Assembly: GCA_963514095.1 (NCBI GenBank)
Contig: OY741264.1
Location: forward strand, 11,492,054 to 11,556,053
Source: Eutrigla gurnardus
Lineage: Eukaryota; Chordata; Actinopteri; Perciformes; Triglidae
Length of the DNA: 64,000 nt
Direction: 5' to 3'
Below the pieces are notes generated by a model. The model worked only from the letters and a program-made list of their open reading frames with translations. It did no database searches and was not told where the DNA came from. Positions 59,692 to 64,000 of the stretch are shown in pieces. Positions within the stretch are counted from its first letter, which is position 1. Every line of letters starts with the position of its first letter. A program made the translations under genes and the position numbers.

Positions 59692-60390
59692 CCTCTCTTT
59701 TTATTAGCCTTGCTCTGTGTATTTAGCCTCTGTTTTATAAGCCTTGCTCTGTGTATTTAGCCTCTGTTTTACTAGCCTTGCTCTGTGTAGTTAGCCTCTG
59801 TTTTATTAGCCTTGCTCTGTGTATTTAGCCTCTGTTTTATTAGCCTCTCTTTGTTTAATAAGCGTTGCTCTGTTTAGTTGTAACTAGTCGCGTGACTTGC
59901 GTAAGTATAACCAGTAACGTTGCTCTGCGTACTTGGCTGTAACCAGTCGCGTTGTCCTGCGTACTTAGCGTAACCTCTTGTTGCATAGATGCTATTTTGA
60001 AGCTGCTGGAGCTAGCTGTTTATCGGCTCCCTTTCTCTTAGCTGGACCGCTACGGATGGGTGTAAGTGGAACACCATATTTTGTCTGACATTAAAGAAAA
60101 GAACTATATAAATGTTTTAGAGCTAACTTAATAAAAAATTGTTTACTGCGAGAAATAAAGATTGTTAACTTATACATCATACGTGCCTGTATTCATTTGT
60201 GTGCGGACCTGTGTATGGGATGTTTTCGGGAAACCCCCTCTGAGATATTAAAGTTAAAGGAGTATACTCTTTAGCTGAAAGTCCTAAGGTGGCGTTGTCG
60301 GTGTTATATAGATTCTCTAGATCTGCTGCTCACAGTTAGACGGGGCCAAGTGCATGCCGCAGCGGCGACGGGCCACACAAATGTCAAAGG
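59688..60390 (+). mobile_element. GC-rich unit, right part, with 34-bp tandem repeat and poly-A signal
   Basis: This continues 57500-58039 past the nested insertion. It opens with five imperfect 34-bp copies, then AATAAA at 60154-60159. About 230 bp later comes a GC-rich end (gccgcagcggcgacgggccacaca). TATA in the left part and AATAAA here, in the same orientation, fit an LTR or a short non-coding transcript. The removed-insert spacing TATA to poly-A signal is about 0.9 kb. Confidence 0.4.
59691..59880 (+). repeat. 34-bp minisatellite
   Basis: Five copies of a unit reading cctctgttttattagccttg plus ctctgtgtatttag, with the last copies degenerate. The units are contiguous with no spacers. Confidence 0.88.
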
Positions 60391-61915
60391 CATTTTGAAA
60401 TAAAAGTCTTACTTCCTAACAGAAAAGGAATCTTAATAGTTTATGAAACTATGGACAAAACTTTTGTAAATTCCCTGATTCTGCATGAAAGACTGAAGGA
60501 AGAATTTTTTATTCTATTACAATACTCTATCTGTATGTTGTGCTCACTGTTGTGTGGGAAGTAAAGGAGCAAATCCCATTGGCATCTGTTATTTAATTGT
60601 TAATGCTAAGCATAAGGTTATGTTACTTGTGTTCCATGTTGGCCTCACTTTCCTTGTTAACACGGGTCCCAGGATACATTTTGTTACTGTGCTGCATGAT
60701 TCATCAGTGCAGTCAGGGTCAAGCAATATATGCACTATATTTCTCAGGCGTGAAACCAAACACTTAAGGCCTCTGTCTGGAGAATACTGGAGCGGTTGAC
60801 ACTATTCTTGGGCTGCCTAATGATATCCGGATCACAATACTCCAGCTCCTCGTATGAATAAATTACTTTCTCCTATTAGCATTCCTGGAGACTGCAGAGA
60901 TCAGCATAACTGCCACTTACGTTTTATATAAAAAGGTTGACAATGTAAGAAACTTAAGAAAGAAGGTTGGGTCCAGGTCCATGTTGGTTCATCAGTTCAA
61001 AAACCAAAGCACATCTCGAATTTCTAACCAGCAAAATAACAATGCTTTGAAAGCCAAAATCTGTACAGTGAGGGAATCTACAAAGGAAATGTAAAAGACA
61101 AAAACGTCTCAAATATTCAAAGAATTACAGTTACGTGTTCCGTCTTTTAATGGATGTATAGTATATAAAATCCATATGACTGTGAAAACACCAATGTCTA
61201 TGTTCTAAGGCAAATAGATTATTATAAACATAAGAGAACAACATAAAAAATACATTTGTTTTCATTTGTTCCCGTTGAAAAGTCGTCTTATAAGCAAACA
61301 TATTTGTATGATCATGTAATGCTTATAAACTGACAGATTCTCTATTGCATTCATTTTGAGATTTGACAGGTTGACAGGTGGATAGATCTCAGGTTGACAT
61401 TACAGAACAAAAAATCTCCCACGCAGTCATCTTCACAATTTTTTTTGTTCTTCATTTCCACTTAATAATAATTAGAACATGATTTGTGTCCTTTTCAAGG
61501 ACACTATTCTCCTTAACAATAAATTTGAGAGGTCTCATTATTTAAGGCTGTGATTAAAACGCACAATTCACAGTGAAACTTCACTCACGTGTAATGAGCT
61601 ATCTGTATAATGGATTTATGTGGTGTACACCATGGCACTTAAAATTAAATCTGAACAAGCAATATAAAACATTGTGACATAAAACATAGAAGATATAACT
61701 TAAACATGCTCAAATGAGTGAAAACATACCACTCATGAGCAGAATAGACATCACTTGAAAAAGCTGTTCTCACCTTCCCAAAGTGGTGAACAATCTAGTT
61801 TACCACATGTGTATGTATATACTGTATATATATGATAACACATTTGCTCATAATATGACTAGTCATGCTATAGACCATTGTTGTGAATTTTTAATAATAT
61901 AATAAATCACATGGT

Positions 61916-61919
<4 letters not shown>
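60391..61919. other. No feature seen
   Basis: AT-rich unassigned sequence. The 81-codon frame at 60554-60799 has no recognisable motif. Confidence 0.5.

Positions 61920-61977
<58 letters not shown>
61920..61977. repeat. (AT)n microsatellite
   Basis: About 29 uninterrupted AT units, the longest pure TA array in the window. Confidence 0.95.
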
Positions 61978-61980
<3 letters not shown>

Positions 61981-62035
61981 TTAAATTACTACTTGCATGG
62001 TCTCTTCAAAGCTTCAGAACCATTATATTTTTAAA

Positions 62036-62422
62036 ATGGAGTCCTTCATCTGCACGGTGGTGTAGTGGGTAGCACTCTCGCCTCACAGCAAAAGGGTCCT
62101 GGGTTCGGCCCGGGTTCCTTCTGTGTGGAGTTTGCATGTTCTCCCCGTGTACGCGTGGGTTCTCTCCGGGTTCTCCGGCTTCCTCCCACAGTCCAAAGAC
62201 ATGCATGATGGGGATAGGTTAACTGGCAAATCTAAATTGCCCATATGTGTGAATGTGAGTGTGAATGGTTGTTTGTCTCTACATGTCGGCCCTGTGATGG
62301 ACTGGCGACCTGTCCAGGGTGTACACTGCCTTCGCCCAATGACAGCTGGGATCGGCTCCAGCCCCCCCGTGACCCTAAAAAACAGGATAAGCGGTAGAAA
62401 ATGGATGGATGGAGTCCTTCAT
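62036..62422 (+). mobile_element. Full-length tRNA-headed SINE with (ATGG)n tail
   Basis: The body is 62050-62408. The head, cggtggtgtagtgggtagcac (A box) and gggttcgg (a degraded B box), is followed by tgtgtggagtttgcatgttc, cacagtccaaagacatgcat, ctaaattgccc and gactggcgacctgtccaggg. The 3' end is aggataagcggtagaaaatgg plus ATGG repeats. The exact 14-bp duplication atggagtccttcat occurs at 62036-62049 and 62409-62422. Other copies in the window are at 46958, 26233 and 19884. It is the reference copy here. Confidence 0.92.
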
Positions 62423-62729
62423 TTAAAGTAACTGGTCTTTGTTACTTCAATATGGCATTAAATTTGTCTCAAAACCTGCAAAAATAAAAGGCAGGCAAGT
62501 GGTACTTGTTCACATAACCTAATCTACGAGTTGAGAGGCGCGCTGAGGGAGCATTTGTCGTAGGCACAGATGTCCTCTAGCAAGCACGGTGATGCGACAC
62601 AAGCGCAAGCTTGACCTTCCCTATGTGCTTGCAACTGCTCAACACTCGCCCACTCTTCAAGTGGACTTGGAGACTTTGGAGATAGGGATGGAAAAGACAG
62701 AGAATGACTTCTCCACTGATGCCCTAAGT
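62423..62729. other. Unassigned spacer
   Basis: A 72-codon frame on each strand, with no recognisable motif. Confidence 0.5.
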
Positions 62730-63481
62730 CAGCCATCCCCAATTAGCGGCCCGCAGGCCAAATCCAACATGCAAGAGCAAAGTGTCCGGCCCGTGCGGAC
62801 CCAGTGACACTATGCAATAACCTGCCATAAGGTGAAATAAAGAGTTCGGTAAAGTTGGAAATATATTCACAGATTCGAACTTCGGGGATCAATAAATCTG
62901 AAGAGAAACTTTTTCACTTCAAACACAAATGATGCCTCTGTCCTACTGTAATATCATAGATTACGAGCTACAAGGACCAAAACAAAAATACAAGCCGTCC
63001 TCCGAGCTGGACGGAGAACATTGATCTTTATGCGCAGCCGGCGGCCGGGCGAGTGCGCAGGGACCGTCTGCAAATTGCAAGACAAGAGCAAGACACTGCA
63101 AACAAAAATCAATAACTCCACTGTTATACAATCTTTTTTTCCTCGTGTGCACCACTTGCTGTAGTACCGTTTGTTTTTTTGTTGTTGATCAAACTGGTCA
63201 TATTTTGTTGTTCAAAATATTCTCCAGGTGCATTCAGATAAATTAATCGTTAAAGTGTGCTTTTTTTTTTATCTGTCCCTCAACACAAGTTATGACTACT
63301 ACTATATCTGCTACTACAACCAACTACTAATCATTAAAATAATAATACTTCTAATAATAGCAGGAACAATAATATTTGCACATCCAACAATGTTTAGTGG
63401 TCCAATGAAAAAAAATGTGGCCCTCAACTTGGCAACGTGGACATAATTTGGCCCTCAGTGAAAACTAATGGGGGAACCCTG
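62730..63481. mobile_element. Decayed hAT-type element
   Basis: The ends are cagccatccccaattagcggcccgc (left) and, complemented, cagggttcccccattag (right). These are imperfect inverted repeats of the CAG.G.TCCCC type, with subterminal GGCCCGC and GGCCCTC. The flanking 8-mers ccctaagt and ccctgtgg agree at only five positions, so the copy is old. The interior contains a GC-rich block (63040-63060) and an AT-rich part, without transposase motifs. Confidence 0.6.
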
Positions 63482-63593
63482 CCCTGTGGAAAAGTGAAAA
63501 AGTGGTGCAAAGCTACCGCAGAAAATCAGATCTATTGTTGATGTGATGGCAACTATTGAAAAGACCAAACACTCATCATACCCACTCAATGGG

Positions 63594-63836
63594 TTTGGCG
63601 CATGAGTCAGGAGGTAGTAATTGGAAGGTTCCTTCAGAGAGAGTGTTTAAGTGTCCTTGAGCAAGACACTGCACCCCTAACAGCTGACAAACCTGATGAG
63701 CAGGTTGACAACTCGCAGTGCAGCCTCTGCCATCAGTGTATGAATGTCTGCAAGGATGGTTGGATGTTAGCATGCAGTGTACAGCTGGCTGCCTTGAAAA
63801 AGCTATATAAATTGCAGTCCATTTACCATTTGACTT
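63594..63836 (+). repeat. tRNA-headed SINE, second copy of the 1878-2987 family
   Basis: A degraded head (gcatgagtcaggaggtagtaattgg) is followed by tgtccttgagcaagacactgcacc, tgcagcctctgccatcagtgtatgaatg and the tail gctatataaattgcagtccatttaccattt. The order and tail agree with the minus-strand copy at 1878-2127. The minus-strand 110-codon frame and plus-strand 88-codon frame across it come from the repeat. Confidence 0.72.
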
Positions 63837-64000
63837 TCTCCTTGCTTTCTCCCTCAAGCAAGTATTAGAATGATTGTCCTGTATTGATAGCTCACTTAGA
63901 TCAAACACTCACCCCACTCCCGAAAGTCTGTTGTTTCAGCCATGCCTGAAGACGGCATTAAATCATTAAATCCAACCATTCCGTATAATTCTAAACTGAC

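Noticed and set aside
59691..59880. CRISPR-like regular repeats
   Set aside because: The units are contiguous, with no unique spacers, and the organism is a vertebrate.

Overview
The window reads as nuclear DNA of a teleost fish, probably a spiny-rayed (percomorph-like) species. The evidence is indirect: AT-rich, intron- or gene-desert-like DNA full of dinucleotide microsatellites, and a repeat mix typical of fish genomes. That mix includes several hAT and PIF/Harbinger non-autonomous elements, a Tc1-type transposase relic, a DIRS (tyrosine-recombinase) retrotransposon relic, tRNA-headed SINEs, LINE 3' tails and retrovirus-like LTRs. No functional cellular gene could be recognised on either strand. 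Only one short stretch (about 43219-43591) looks possibly exon-like, and weakly. Almost all short open frames are chance or repeat-derived.

Layout. 1-9.5 kb: mostly unrecognised sequence, with one tRNA-headed SINE split by a hAT element (2128-2960). 9.5-15 kb: two small hAT elements with 8-bp target duplications, and a long GT array. 15.0-17.1 kb: a Harbinger transposase fragment abutting a deleted DIRS element on the minus strand. 17-26 kb: mainly unique sequence with microsatellites and repeat scraps. 26.2-27.8 kb: a SINE fragment in a TA array, then a complete 1,042-bp hAT element carrying a perfect 21-bp hairpin. 28-37 kb: mostly unique sequence with a SINE, LINE/SINE tails and a TTAA-flanked element. 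37.5-38.4 kb: a Tc1 relic. 40.6-41.0 kb: a clean solo LTR. 41.5-43.0 kb: a large dispersed repeat with a GC-rich minisatellite, three CTCF-like cores and a Helitron-like 3' end. 45.1-45.7 kb: a MITE. 47-52 kb: a nest of mobile elements, including a 2.74-kb retrovirus-like insertion (47683-50424) that carries a 182-codon membrane-protein frame. 53-57.4 kb: hAT and LINE relics and a homeodomain-site-rich block. 57.5-60.4 kb: a GC-rich, TATA-containing unit split by a second TG...CA element. 61.9-63.9 kb: a TA array, an intact SINE, a hAT relic and a SINE.

The elements do not work together as a pathway. Their main value is the record of nested insertions, which gives relative ages, and the regulatory motifs they bring in. 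The most noteworthy item is the minus-strand transcription-unit-like arrangement inside 47683-50424: CCAAT and TATA boxes, a 616-nt leader, a transmembrane/coiled-coil ORF, CRE-bearing triplicated repeats and a polyadenylation signal, all bounded by TG...CA and a CTAG duplication.
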